Source: Aridibacter sp965216195 (GTDB lineage: Bacteria; Acidobacteriota; Blastocatellia; Pyrinomonadales; Pyrinomonadaceae). Taken from it: 64,000 nucleotides of DNA. Positions within the stretch are counted from its first letter, which is position 1. The number at the start of each line of letters is the position of its first letter. A program made the translations under genes and the position numbers. Positions 52,314 to 61,037 of this stretch are shown one piece after another. The notes beneath the pieces were generated by a model that saw only the letters and a list, made by a program, of their open reading frames with translations, was not told where the DNA came from and did not search any database. The stretch covers positions 1,364,001 to 1,428,000 of the forward strand of contig OZ244151.1 in assembly GCA_965216195.1 (NCBI GenBank), in the 5' to 3' direction.

Positions 52314-52567
52314 TGGTCAAATTCAATCGGAGCTCGCCCGGTATCTTTCGAACGTTCCAAATCAATATCGGAGCCTCTTAAAGGGCTATCTCGAAAAAAA
52401 TCGCCCAAAGGCTGTTTCCGCGCTTTTAACGTCAAATATTCCTGATAGGAAATCACTACGGCTCTCTCAACTCCGTTATTGGTAATTATTTGTGGCTCAC
52501 CATCGACAGCTCTTTTGATAAGTTCGCTCAGCTTTGTTTTTGCTTCGAAAGTAGAAAATTTGTTCAT
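52310..52567 (-). CDS. Phd/YefM-type antitoxin
   Basis: The 85-residue protein has the Phd/YefM DNA-binding fold: KFSTFEAKTKLSELIKRAVD, GEPQIITNNGVERAVVISYQE and YLTLKARK, then an acidic/flexible tail DFFRDSPLRGSDIDLERSK that should wrap around the toxin. It is the first gene of the pair, consistent with antitoxin-first order, and is preceded by a strong AAGGAGG site. Its protein probably binds the palindromic region just upstream and represses the operon. Confidence 0.9.
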   Translation of the reverse strand: MNKFSTFEAKTKLSELIKRAVDGEPQIITNNGVERAVVISYQEYLTLKARKQPLGDFFRDSPLRGSDIDLERSKDTGRAPIEFDQ

Positions 52568-52576
52568 TTAACCCCA

Positions 52577-52599
52577 CCTCCTTAACTAGCTTAGCTAAG
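52577..52599 (-). promoter_or_regulatory. Shine-Dalgarno site and palindromic operator of the toxin-antitoxin pair
   Basis: Upstream of the antitoxin ATG, GGAGG (52577-52581, minus strand) is directly preceded by TTAGCTAAGCTAGTTAA, an imperfect palindrome, which contains the perfect 10-bp palindrome CTTAGCTAAG (52590-52599). Phd/YefM antitoxins repress from such sites. Binding is inferred from position and symmetry. Confidence 0.55.
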
Positions 52600-52605
52600 T
52601 CTATA

Positions 52606-54336
52606 TCAATCTTCGGCGACGCGCAAATCCTTAACAACCAACTGCAAACGTGTATTTCCCTGCCATGTGTTTGCTTCCGGCGTATGTGCGACTTCGATGC
52701 TTGCTCCGGGCTCGAGAGTTTGCCCTTCTGATTTTTCTACGCCGTCCCACCAGACCGCTTCAAAACGCCTACCGGACTCACCTTCGAGCTTTAGTTTTAG
52801 GTGTTTGTCTTTCATTACCCACGGCTCGTCGGTAATTTTAACACCTCGCGTAACAAACACAGGCTTTGGGTTTCCCTGTCCAAAAGGCTCGAGCTTCTTT
52901 AAATCCTCAATTAAATCAAGCGAGAGAGCATCGGTATCAACTTCTGCGTCGATTTTCACCTCAGGGATTAGTTGGTCTTCGGAAAGGTTTTCGGTTGCGT
53001 GGGCATTAAGCTTTTCTTTGGCTGCCTCGATATTCTCGGCCTTCATTTTCATCCCCGCCGCCGCCGCGTGTCCGCCATATTGCTCAAACAAATCCGCACA
53101 GGTATCCAGTCCGTTTAACAGATGATAATCGGCTATACTTCTTGCCGAACCATGCGCCACACCATCCTCGATCGATAAAACAATGGTCGGACGATAAAGT
53201 TTTTCGGCGATTCGGGAAGCAGCCAAACCGATCACGCCCCGATGCCATCCTTCGCCTGCGACGACTATAAAATTCTGCGAAACAGCATCTTCGGTTTCCA
53301 AAAGCGCGAGCTCGGTGATTTCTTTTTGCACCTTTTGACGTTCCAAATTTCGCTTATCGAGATACTCTGCAAGCTTGCGCGCCTCACCAAATTCATCGGC
53401 TTCAAGCAATTCAACCACATGTTTCGCCGCGTCCATGCGCCCGGCGGCGTTGATTCTTGGAGCGATTCGGAAACCTATATGATAACTGGTCATCTCAGAC
53501 CGACAGTCGGAAACCTCCATCAACGCTTTCAACCCGTAATTTTTCGCTTTCGGCAAATCGTTCAAACCAATCGCTACTATCGAACGATTTTCGCCCGTGA
53601 GTTTCATAACATCGGCGATCGTTCCAATTGCAACCACCTTCAGAAAGTACGGAACCAGGTGTTCCTTTTCTTTCTCGCGCAAGAGAGCGTGTGCGAGCTT
53701 GAATGCGACGCCAACCCCAGCGAGATTTTTGTCGGGATATTCACAATCTTTCTGGTTTGGATTGATCACGGAGTAGGCGTCGGGGTTTCCCTTTTCCTTC
53801 GCTAAGTGATGATCGGTCACAATAAAATCCACACCGTTTTTCTTAGCCCACGCAACAGGTTCAAACGACGTAATCCCGCAATCGACACTTATTACGAGTT
53901 TGTAACCGTCTTTTTTTGCATCTTCCAGAGCAGGTATGTTTACGCCGTACCCTTCCTTAAAGCGATGCGGAACGTGATAGCCCGTCTCCGCGCCAAGAAT
54001 TTCAAGCGCCTTTCGCAAAACGACCGTCCCGGTTGTTCCATCGACGTCGTAGTCGCCCCAGATCAAAATCTTCTCTTTTCGCTCGATCGCCTCAAAAACC
54101 CTTTTTACCGATGTTTTCATTCCTTTGAGTAAGTAAGGATCGTGAAGGTCTTCGTGTTTGGGGTTGAGAAATTCTCGCGCATCTTCGTGAGTATCGTAGC
54201 CTCGTGAGACGAGCAAACCGGCAATAAGCGGCGAAATTTGAAGTGACTCACCAAGAGCTTTCGCTTTTTTTTGATCGTATTCTTTTATTGTCCAGCGTTT
54301 CATATTGGAGCGCTGCGGTGTTGTCGCTTGATTCAT
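52606..54336 (-). CDS. recJ: Single-strand DNA exonuclease RecJ
   Basis: RecJ is a 5'-3' exonuclease acting in recombination and mismatch repair. The 576-residue chain has the DHH motifs ILIWGDYDVDGTTGTVVLRKAL, LVISVDCGIT, FIVTDHHLAKEKGN and PYPDKNLAGVGVAF-type spacing (here CEYPDKNLAGVGVAFKLAHA), then the DHHA1 segment GRMDAAKHVVELL, HRGVIGLAASRIAEKL and the GGHAAAAGMKMKAENI motif. An OB-fold ends the chain. The start ATG lies 1 base after uppP; a second ATG 11 codons later (MKRWTIKEYDQKK) fits the family start equally well. Confidence 0.94.
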   Translation of the reverse strand: MNQATTPQRSNMKRWTIKEYDQKKAKALGESLQISPLIAGLLVSRGYDTHEDAREFLNPKHEDLHDPYLLKGMKTSVKRVFEAIERKEKILIWGDYDVDGTTGTVVLRKALEILGAETGYHVPHRFKEGYGVNIPALEDAKKDGYKLVISVDCGITSFEPVAWAKKNGVDFIVTDHHLAKEKGNPDAYSVINPNQKDCEYPDKNLAGVGVAFKLAHALLREKEKEHLVPYFLKVVAIGTIADVMKLTGENRSIVAIGLNDLPKAKNYGLKALMEVSDCRSEMTSYHIGFRIAPRINAAGRMDAAKHVVELLEADEFGEARKLAEYLDKRNLERQKVQKEITELALLETEDAVSQNFIVVAGEGWHRGVIGLAASRIAEKLYRPTIVLSIEDGVAHGSARSIADYHLLNGLDTCADLFEQYGGHAAAAGMKMKAENIEAAKEKLNAHATENLSEDQLIPEVKIDAEVDTDALSLDLIEDLKKLEPFGQGNPKPVFVTRGVKITDEPWVMKDKHLKLKLEGESGRRFEAVWWDGVEKSEGQTLEPGASIEVAHTPEANTWQGNTRLQLVVKDLRVAED

Positions 54337-54337
54337 A

Positions 54338-55225
54338 TCAGACCTGTGCTGTAATCAATCCCTGCCACAGCAAAACGAGAATCACGAGTCCTAAAATTAT
54401 CCGGTAAACGATAAAAATGGCGGTCGAGTGCTTTTTTAAGAACGCCAGCAAAAACCAAATTGCAAGATATCCAACGACTCCCGCAACGATCGTACCGACG
54501 ATGAGCGGAACCCAGCTGTCATCAGGCAGAATGTGCCAGGCTTCATAGAGTTCGAGCAAGCCGCTTGCTGTGATTGCGGGAATCATCAAAAGAAACGAAA
54601 AACGAGCTGCGGCTTCGCGTTTTAGCCCCGCAAACAAACCACCCATGATCGTTGATCCCGAACGACTTGCCCCCGGCATCAAAGCCAAAACCTGCGAACA
54701 ACCGACAATCAGCGCGTCAAAAACACCCACTTCCTTCGTGTCCTTTCGCTGTTTTCCAACCCACTCGGCAACAGCCAGCATCAGTGCGACGACGATCAGC
54801 ATCGTTGCCACGATCCAAAGGTTTTTTGTTAAGGCTCCTTCGATTTCGTCCTTAAAAACCAGCCCGATAATTCCTACAGGAATTGAACCTACTACGATCA
54901 TCCATCCAAGCCACGTATCATCCGACATCCAGATCGGGCGAATTCCGTTTGTACCTGAAAAGTTTTTTCTCTGCCCTGCTAATAGTGCAAAATGATCCCG
55001 TATAAACGACACGGATATATTCCAAATGTCTGAGGCGAAGTAAACGAAAACGGCGGCGAGCGTTCCGAGTTGAATTACAGCCATGGTAGCGGTAATTTGT
55101 TCTGGGTTGCCGTTATAAAGATTGGTAAACCGACTGGCGAAAACCAGGTGCCCCGTCGAACTAATCGGAATAAACTCGGTCAAACCCTGGACGACGCCAA
55201 GAATTATTGCTTGTATGATGTCCAT
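54338..55225 (-). CDS. uppP: Undecaprenyl-diphosphatase UppP (BacA)
   Basis: UppP recycles undecaprenyl diphosphate to the lipid carrier for wall and LPS synthesis. The 295-residue membrane protein opens with IIQAIILGVVQGLTEFIPIS and has the catalytic SSTGHLVF motif, and later the second motif MPGASRSGSTIMGGL with FSFLLMIPAITAS. Several hydrophobic helices follow the family pattern. The Gly/Glu of motif 1 and Arg/Ser of motif 2 are in place. It is the first gene of the block that contains recJ, and shares a 95-base spacer with a divergent HAD gene. Confidence 0.96.
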   Translation of the reverse strand: MDIIQAIILGVVQGLTEFIPISSTGHLVFASRFTNLYNGNPEQITATMAVIQLGTLAAVFVYFASDIWNISVSFIRDHFALLAGQRKNFSGTNGIRPIWMSDDTWLGWMIVVGSIPVGIIGLVFKDEIEGALTKNLWIVATMLIVVALMLAVAEWVGKQRKDTKEVGVFDALIVGCSQVLALMPGASRSGSTIMGGLFAGLKREAAARFSFLLMIPAITASGLLELYEAWHILPDDSWVPLIVGTIVAGVVGYLAIWFLLAFLKKHSTAIFIVYRIILGLVILVLLWQGLITAQV

Positions 55226-55320
55226 AAAATGAAGAGAGGAAGTTGAAGGAGTAGTCTAAATTATTAATTTAACTACAAGATACAACGTTTTTCAACAAAG
55301 CTATTAGTTATTATTACTTC

Positions 55321-56022
55321 ATGAAACTGCCCATTACGTTGCCCCCGAAAAAAAACCTCTTGATCTTCGATGTGGATGGAACTCTGACAAACACCGTGGA
55401 GGTTGATGATTGCTGCTACACCAAAACCATAAGGGATCTCTATGACTTGGATTTACGGGATGTAGATTGGAGTGAATTTCCGTACGTAACAGATCTTGGC
55501 ATTCTCAGAACAATCTTTTCTGACTTTTTGCATCGTGAATTGAGCCATGACCTTGTCCTTCGAACGAAGCGACATTTCCATGATCTGCTCCTCAAAACTT
55601 ATGAGTGCAGTCCGGTTTCTTTTAGCGCGATTCCAGGCGCCAAGGGGTTTATTAAGAACCTGAGTCATCACGGTTCATCAGTCGCTATAGCCACAGGCGG
55701 ATGGGAAAAAACTGCGCGATTCAAACTAAACGTCGCAGGCTTTAATGCCGCCGCAATTCCACTCTCAAGCGCCGACGATCATTATTCTCGCTCGCAGATC
55801 GTGAAATTCGTGATAGAAAAAGCTGCGGCGAAGTATGATAAACGGTTTGAAAGATTTGTATATTTCGGAGATGGAGCTTGGGACCTTCAAACCTGCAAAG
55901 AGCTGGACATAGAGTTCGTGGGAATTGATTTTGAAGGTAACGGAAACTTGAGAAAATTTGGGGTGAAAAATGTCTTTAAGGATTTTCACGATCTTGAGCG
56001 TTTAACAAAAGTACTAAATTAA
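55321..56022 (+). CDS. HAD superfamily hydrolase
   Basis: The 233-residue protein has the HAD core: motif I LLIFDVDGTLTNTVEVDD (two catalytic Asp), a helical cap (about 35-100), motif II VAIATGGW (Thr), motif III Lys in the region SRSQIVKFVIEKA, and motif IV VYFGDGAWDLQTC. The motif and cap size suit phosphoglycolate-phosphatase-like or beta-phosphoglucomutase-like enzymes acting on small phosphate esters. The substrate is not determined. It is convergent to the SDR gene, the two stops abutting. Confidence 0.87.
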   Translation: MKLPITLPPKKNLLIFDVDGTLTNTVEVDDCCYTKTIRDLYDLDLRDVDWSEFPYVTDLGILRTIFSDFLHRELSHDLVLRTKRHFHDLLLKTYECSPVSFSAIPGAKGFIKNLSHHGSSVAIATGGWEKTARFKLNVAGFNAAAIPLSSADDHYSRSQIVKFVIEKAAAKYDKRFERFVYFGDGAWDLQTCKELDIEFVGIDFEGNGNLRKFGVKNVFKDFHDLERLTKVLN

Positions 56023-56796
56023 CTACTCTCGATACTTAACCCCGCCAGCGATACGATCATAAAGCCATGCGGGAAAAATTTTCGCGGCGCGAACCAATAT
56101 CGCCAATTGCCACGGAAAATAAGCAAATTTTTTCTTTTTCTCAATCGCGTTCAAAAAGTACGGAACGGAATCTTCGAGTTCCATGATAAAAGGCATTTTG
56201 TTTGCGCGTCCCGATGTAAGAGGGGTTTTGATAAACCCGGGTTTTATGATTGTTACCTCTACACCTTGAGCCTGAACATCAAGTCTTACGCTTTCAAAAA
56301 AGGCGGTCATCCCGGACTTACTGGCGCTGTACGCCGCCGATTTCGGCAGCCCGCGAATTCCAGCAAGACTCGAAACCGCGACGAGGTGTCCGCTTCCGCG
56401 TTTAAGCATATCGGGAAGCACGGCGGCTACGGAATTAACAGCTCCCATTAAATTTACGTCTATCACTTTTGCAACCGCTTCCGGCTCTAAATTCCTCGTT
56501 TTATTATTATTTCCGCCAATTCCTGCATTGGCAATCATAATATCGATCTTTCCGAATTCGGAACGAAGATTTTTCGCCGCCATGAAAACTCTTCCTTTTT
56601 CGGTTACATCGCAAGGAAAATAGCTGACCGTTCCGCCTTTTTTCTCGATCCTCGAAGCTATCTCTCGTAGAAATTTTTCGCGACGCGCAATCAACCCAAG
56701 TATCGCTCCGCGTTTTGCAAGCTCAATCGACAAAGCCTCGCCGATACCGCTTGAAGCGCCCGTAAGCAACACGACTTTTCCCTTCCAGTAACCCAC
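56023..56796 (-). CDS. Short-chain dehydrogenase/reductase
   Basis: The 257-residue SDR has the cofactor motif LLTGASSGIGEAL, IARREKFLREIASR (Arg after the second strand favours NADP), CDVTEKGRV, the structural NAGIGGNNN, and the catalytic set Ser in VAVSSLAGIRG with Tyr and Lys in AYSASKSGM. The C-terminal region KPGFIKTPLTSGRA and FPWQLAILVRAAKIFPAWL suggests membrane association of the type seen in lipid-acting SDRs such as YqjQ-like and DltE-like proteins. The substrate is unknown. It follows the ACT-domain gene by 3 bases. Confidence 0.9.
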   Translation of the reverse strand: MGYWKGKVVLLTGASSGIGEALSIELAKRGAILGLIARREKFLREIASRIEKKGGTVSYFPCDVTEKGRVFMAAKNLRSEFGKIDIMIANAGIGGNNNKTRNLEPEAVAKVIDVNLMGAVNSVAAVLPDMLKRGSGHLVAVSSLAGIRGLPKSAAYSASKSGMTAFFESVRLDVQAQGVEVTIIKPGFIKTPLTSGRANKMPFIMELEDSVPYFLNAIEKKKKFAYFPWQLAILVRAAKIFPAWLYDRIAGGVKYRE

Positions 56797-56799
56797 AAT

Positions 56800-57240
56800 T
56801 CAACAAATCTCATCTACATGCCCGCGCAGAGCTTTGAGCGCTTTCGCCAGATCGTCCTGGCTTATCAAAACATGATCGCGGGAAAAAGAAGAATACGGCA
56901 GAATAGAGATTCCCGCTTCGGCAAATATCGAAGCAACGCGCGCCATAAACCCGACCACATCAAAAGGAAGCTCAACATCAAAGCTTAAAAGCCTGAAGTT
57001 GCGTTCGATTTTAGCATCCGAGATCGCGGGCTTGATAGTTTGGAAGTCTTCCTCGTCCAAAACCAGGGTCACTTCCCATTTATCCTTGAAGATAAGAAAC
57101 GGCGTAGCCATACTCGGCGAGAGTTCTGGATTTTCCAGCAAACCGTTCCACGCAGAATGAGATATTGAAATCACCGCGTACATTTCCGATGATACTTCGA
57201 TTTTTGTTTTTGAAAGATACTTTTCTACTGACTGGCTCAT
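56800..57240 (-). CDS. ACT domain protein
   Basis: The 146-residue protein has an N-terminal region with EVSSEMYAVISISHSAWNGL and a C-terminal ACT domain of the ACT_7 type: FRLLSFDVELPFDVVGFMAR, VASIFAEAGISILPYSSFSRDHVLISQDDLAKALKALRG (a typical beta-alpha-beta-beta-alpha-beta stretch). ACT_7 proteins of this size are small amino-acid sensors; CASTOR-like relatives sense arginine. Which ligand is bound is not visible. It is the first gene of a pair with the SDR. Confidence 0.85.
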   Translation of the reverse strand: MSQSVEKYLSKTKIEVSSEMYAVISISHSAWNGLLENPELSPSMATPFLIFKDKWEVTLVLDEEDFQTIKPAISDAKIERNFRLLSFDVELPFDVVGFMARVASIFAEAGISILPYSSFSRDHVLISQDDLAKALKALRGHVDEIC

Positions 57241-57274
57241 GGTGCTGATTCGATTTAGACCCGTCTTGTAATGA

Positions 57275-57365
57275 ACCTCCCCGCAGCAAGCTGACGCGGT
57301 ATCAATTCAGAAAATTTCCTTATCGTTTGATTCCGTAGCAGAGCTACGGGGAATTAGACCGCTAA
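57275..57365. repeat. REP-like palindrome pair between RNase J and the ACT gene
   Basis: The 132-base spacer holds CCGTAGC-AGA-GCTACGG (57333-57349), a perfect 7-bp hairpin, and to its left CTCCCCGCAGCAAGCTGACGCG (57277 on), a decayed version of the same kind of hairpin. TTCCTTA at 57317 is mirrored by TAAGGAA at 57362. The group has the two-hairpin layout of REPIN elements. It lies between two genes transcribed on the minus strand. Confidence 0.6.
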
Positions 57366-57372
57366 GGAATGA

Positions 57373-59085
57373 TTAAAGCTCAAGAATCGTCGGAACAATC
57401 AAAGGTTTGGTTCCGGTTTCATTTTGGATAAACCTTTTAAGATGAATCCTTAAATGCTCCGCAAGAAACGCCGAATCACCACGATCCCTTTGACTAAGAT
57501 CGCGGAACGCTTCCTTGAGTGATTTCTTTGCACTTTGCAAAGTTCCATTGAGTGGGTCAATCCCAGCAACTCCCTTAATCTTGATTTCGGGCGCGGCTTT
57601 TAGTTTCTTGGTATCTTTATCGAGCGTCAAAATCAGCGAAACGATACCTCCGTAAGCAAGTTTCTTGCGTTCCCTGACGGTTTCGTGTTCGATCTCGCCC
57701 AATCCTAAACCGTCGATAAACACTCTTCCAATTTCACGTTGCTCGACGACGCGTGCAGAATCCCCTTCCAACTCCAAAACGTCTCCATCTTCGATAAGAA
57801 TCACATTTTCTTCGTCGTAACCTAGATGATTCTTAACAAACTCCTTGTGACGAAATAGCATTCGGTATTCGCCGTGAACAGGAATTACAAATTTCGGCTT
57901 CGCTGTTTCCACCATGATTTTGATGTCCTCCTGCGAAGCATGTCCGGAAACGTGAATCAGACGCCTCTTCTCCTCAATAATATTTCCGCCGCGACGATAA
58001 ATCGCGCCGATCATTTTTGATATTCGCTTTTCGTTTCCCGGGATAATTCGTGCCGACAAGACAACCGTATCGCCTTCCTGAATCTGCAAACCCTTGTAGC
58101 TTTGCGTAGCAAGATTCCACATTACCGCACGCTGTTCGCCTTGAGAGCCCGTCACCAAATAGACGATTTCATCGTCGGATATCTCATGAGAATCAGTCAG
58201 TCCAATTAATGTCTTGGGAGGCATTTTTAGCAGCCCGAGCCTTTCACCAATCTCGACATTCTTTAACATTGAACGACCGAGCACACAAACCCTTTTGCCA
58301 AATTCATATGCCAGATCAAAAACGATTTGCAAACGATGAAACGATGATGAAAATGTTGTGAAAAAAAGTCGGCCATCGGTCTCCTCAAAAATATCTGCAA
58401 TATCTGGGATCACATCTTTTTCCGAAGGCGTACGACCTGGGACAGTAGCATTGGTCGAATCACCCAATAGCGCCAAAACTCCTTCTTCGCCATACTTGCC
58501 AAGCATTTGTAGGTCATATGGCTTTCCGATCACGGGCGTTTCATCCATTTTATAATCGCCGGTGTGGATTATCGTGCCTAGCGGTGTCGTAATTGCAAGC
58601 GAAAAACATTCAACTAACGAGTGCGAGGCGTGTATAAACCCGACCTTAAAATGTCGCCCAATCTTAACAGTGTCCCGAGGCCCCACACGATGCGTTAAGA
58701 TATCGTCAAGCAAATCGTGCTCGGCGAGCTTTTCGTCAATAAAAGCAAGAGTTAACGCGGATGCATAAACGGGCAAATTGTATTTCTTTAGAAAGTAAGG
58801 TGTTGCGCCAATGTGATCCTCGTGACCATGAGTGAGAATAAGCGCTAAAAGATCGTCGCGATATTCTTCAAGGAAATCAAAATCGGGCACCGAAATATCC
58901 ACTCCATACGGGGTCTCTTCCGGAAAGCCCATTCCAACATCAACGACGATCATCTCATCGGCGTAGCGAATCCCCATGCAGTTCATTCCAAATTCACCGA
59001 TGCCGCCGAGCGGTATTATTTCGATTTTGTTCACGATATTTCTTTGAGTCGAAGGGCCGTCAAATTCGGTAATTCTATCACACAT
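57373..59085 (-). CDS. rnj: Ribonuclease J
   Basis: RNase J is a metallo-beta-lactamase exo- and endonuclease that matures and decays RNA. The 570-residue chain has IEIIPLGGIGEFGMNCMGIRY, the metal motif LILTHGHEDHIGATPYFL, HASHSLVECFSLAI, IIHTGDYKMDETP, LLGDSTNATVPGRTPSE, then the beta-CASP part with YLVTGSQGEQRAVMWNLA, LIHVSGHASQEDIKIMV and FVIPVHGEYRMLFRHKEF. The C-terminal dimerisation domain ends in TKPLIVPTILEL. The start ATG lies inside the ksgA end (8-base overlap), so the two are coupled. Confidence 0.95.
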   Translation of the reverse strand: MCDRITEFDGPSTQRNIVNKIEIIPLGGIGEFGMNCMGIRYADEMIVVDVGMGFPEETPYGVDISVPDFDFLEEYRDDLLALILTHGHEDHIGATPYFLKKYNLPVYASALTLAFIDEKLAEHDLLDDILTHRVGPRDTVKIGRHFKVGFIHASHSLVECFSLAITTPLGTIIHTGDYKMDETPVIGKPYDLQMLGKYGEEGVLALLGDSTNATVPGRTPSEKDVIPDIADIFEETDGRLFFTTFSSSFHRLQIVFDLAYEFGKRVCVLGRSMLKNVEIGERLGLLKMPPKTLIGLTDSHEISDDEIVYLVTGSQGEQRAVMWNLATQSYKGLQIQEGDTVVLSARIIPGNEKRISKMIGAIYRRGGNIIEEKRRLIHVSGHASQEDIKIMVETAKPKFVIPVHGEYRMLFRHKEFVKNHLGYDEENVILIEDGDVLELEGDSARVVEQREIGRVFIDGLGLGEIEHETVRERKKLAYGGIVSLILTLDKDTKKLKAAPEIKIKGVAGIDPLNGTLQSAKKSLKEAFRDLSQRDRGDSAFLAEHLRIHLKRFIQNETGTKPLIVPTILEL

Positions 59086-59929
59086 CCCTCGAGCTGAGTT
59101 CCGATAACAGGCTTAGCCACTGCCCATTTGATAAAACCTCCGCGCGTAATTTGGTATCGATTCCGGCAGCGCCTAACACCGATTTAACTCCGCCATTTTT
59201 TTCGAAGAGCTCTCCTAAACTTCCAGGCGCATTTTTCAGATTATTCGCGATCGTTTTCCGTTTTTGTCCAAATGCCAAACTGACTAGATCACGAAACAGT
59301 TCATGATCAAATTCTTTAAACTCTCGCATCGGTTTTGGTAAAAGGCGCAAAACAGCGCTGGTTACCTTTGGAGCGGGCCGAAACGCCCTCGCCGGCACAT
59401 CAAAAAGTTTTTCCGTTTCAAAATAGGCTTCAATCAAAACGGTCAGGAACCCGCGCTCCTTATTTCCCGGTTCCGCGGTGATACGATCCACCACTTCTTT
59501 CTGGAGCATCAAAACCATTTCCATAAACGAATATCGATAACGGATTAAATGCTGTAAAATCGCTGTCGAAATATAATAGGGCAAATTACCGGCTAGCTTT
59601 GTTTTTTTCGGCGCACTTTGAAGATATGCCAATGCCTGAAAATCGATCTCCAAAACATCTTTTTCAATTAGTATGAAGTTTTCATGGTTAGCAAAATCTT
59701 CTCTCAAACCTCGAGCCAGTCCGCTATCAATTTCAATAGCAATCACTTTTCCAAAACACTCCACGAATTGCTTGGTCAGCGCACCGCGGCCTGCCCCTAC
59801 TTCAAATATAGTCTGATCTCCGCGTGGATTTAGCGACGATATAAGTTTTTCTATGTAGATTTGATCAACGAGAAAATTCTGCCCCAGAGATTTCTTTGCG
59901 AAAGGCTTCCTTTCATTTTGCTTAGGCAT
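59078..59929 (-). CDS. ksgA: 16S rRNA dimethyladenosine transferase KsgA (RsmA)
   Basis: KsgA dimethylates two adjacent adenines near the 3' end of 16S rRNA late in 30S assembly. The 283-residue chain has KKSLGQNFLVDQIYIEKLI, the AdoMet motif FEVGAGRGALTKQF, VIAIEIDSGLARGL, and the catalytic motif NLPYYISTAIL (NLPY). MVLMLQKEVVDRITAEPGNK and FRPAPKVTSAVLRL complete the family pattern. The C-terminal domain has FGQKRKTIANNLK. The gene overlaps ribD upstream by 8 bases and RNase J downstream by 8. Confidence 0.96.
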   Translation of the reverse strand: MPKQNERKPFAKKSLGQNFLVDQIYIEKLISSLNPRGDQTIFEVGAGRGALTKQFVECFGKVIAIEIDSGLARGLREDFANHENFILIEKDVLEIDFQALAYLQSAPKKTKLAGNLPYYISTAILQHLIRYRYSFMEMVLMLQKEVVDRITAEPGNKERGFLTVLIEAYFETEKLFDVPARAFRPAPKVTSAVLRLLPKPMREFKEFDHELFRDLVSLAFGQKRKTIANNLKNAPGSLGELFEKNGGVKSVLGAAGIDTKLRAEVLSNGQWLSLLSELSSRDV

Positions 59930-61037
59930 TCGGTCTTGGATACCCCGTTACTTCAATATCTTCGCCATGATGAGAAATCCTCACATCCTTCAATCGCATC
60001 GCACTCGCCAAAACCTGTGCGCCTTGCCCACCGATTGCGGTTGGCGCTTCTTTCCCCCCAATTACAACAGGTGCGATAAAAAACGAAATCTTGTCGATCA
60101 ATTCGGCGTCAAAAAAAGATCCGGCCACCTCAGCGCCTCCTTCCACCAGAACGCTAATTAGTTTCCTTTTTCCGAGTTCTTGCAACACACCTTGCAAGTT
60201 TCGTCCGCCCTCCGCGATTTGAACAATTTCTACACCTTCCTCTGTTAAGGTGCGTTTCTTTTCTTCGTCCTCAGAATCCAAGAAAAGTAATGTGGGGGTC
60301 TCGTGTGCGGATAAAACGAGTTTTGAATTGGGCGGAGTGTTGAGCGAATTGTCCAAAACCACCCGAACCAAAGGTCGGTGCCGTTTGTTACCGCTTCGGT
60401 CTGTAAGGCTCGGGTTATCAGTGACAGCAGTATTAGCTCCAATCAAAATGGCGTCGTATTGATGTCTCAATTTGTGAACCCGTTCGCGGGATTCCTCACC
60501 CGTAATCCAACGCGAATCACCCGTTCGCGTCGCAATCCGTCCATCTAGAGAAATCGCCAATTTCAAATGAACGAAAGGACGCCCCGTATTATGCCAATGA
60601 ATAAATTTTTCGTTTTGCCGTTCCGCTTCCTTTGCGAGAACCCCCGTAACAACTTCGATTCCACTTTCGCGCAGCGCTTCAAACCCTTTACCGGACACTT
60701 CAGGATTCGGGTCCTCAATCGGAGCGACAACTCTTTTAATACCGGCATTTATAAGCGCTTCAGTACACGGCTCAGTGCGACCTTTATGCGAATGGGGTTC
60801 GAGCGAAACATACGCCGTTGCACCATTTGCTTTCGCACCAGCTTTTTCCAGAGCGATAATCTCGGCGTGGGTCACATCGTTATAAAAATACGCCCCTTCG
60901 CCAACGGTTTTCCCATCCTCTGAAACTATCACGCAACCGACAAGCGGACTCGGACTCACGCGCCCAATCCCTTTCGCCGCGATGTCCAACGCACGTCGTG
61001 ACATTTTTACATCTGTTTTTGAGAACTTTTTGGTCAA
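59922..61037 (-). CDS. ribD: Bifunctional riboflavin biosynthesis protein RibD
   Basis: RibD deaminates and reduces the early pyrimidine intermediate of riboflavin synthesis. The 371-residue chain has the deaminase domain (about 8-145) with the zinc ligand His57 and catalytic Glu59 in THAEIIALE, then LEPHSHKGRTEPC. The usual signature is EPCSHxGRTxPC; here the first zinc Cys is His82 (codon 60792-60794), while Cys91 is kept. The reductase domain (about 150-371) has VHLKLAISLDGRIATRTGDSRWITGEESR and SVLVEGGAEVAGSFFDAELIDK. The gene overlaps ftsY by 4 bases and ksgA by 8. Confidence 0.94.
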   Translation of the reverse strand: MTKKFSKTDVKMSRRALDIAAKGIGRVSPSPLVGCVIVSEDGKTVGEGAYFYNDVTHAEIIALEKAGAKANGATAYVSLEPHSHKGRTEPCTEALINAGIKRVVAPIEDPNPEVSGKGFEALRESGIEVVTGVLAKEAERQNEKFIHWHNTGRPFVHLKLAISLDGRIATRTGDSRWITGEESRERVHKLRHQYDAILIGANTAVTDNPSLTDRSGNKRHRPLVRVVLDNSLNTPPNSKLVLSAHETPTLLFLDSEDEEKKRTLTEEGVEIVQIAEGGRNLQGVLQELGKRKLISVLVEGGAEVAGSFFDAELIDKISFFIAPVVIGGKEAPTAIGGQGAQVLASAMRLKDVRISHHGEDIEVTGYPRPNA

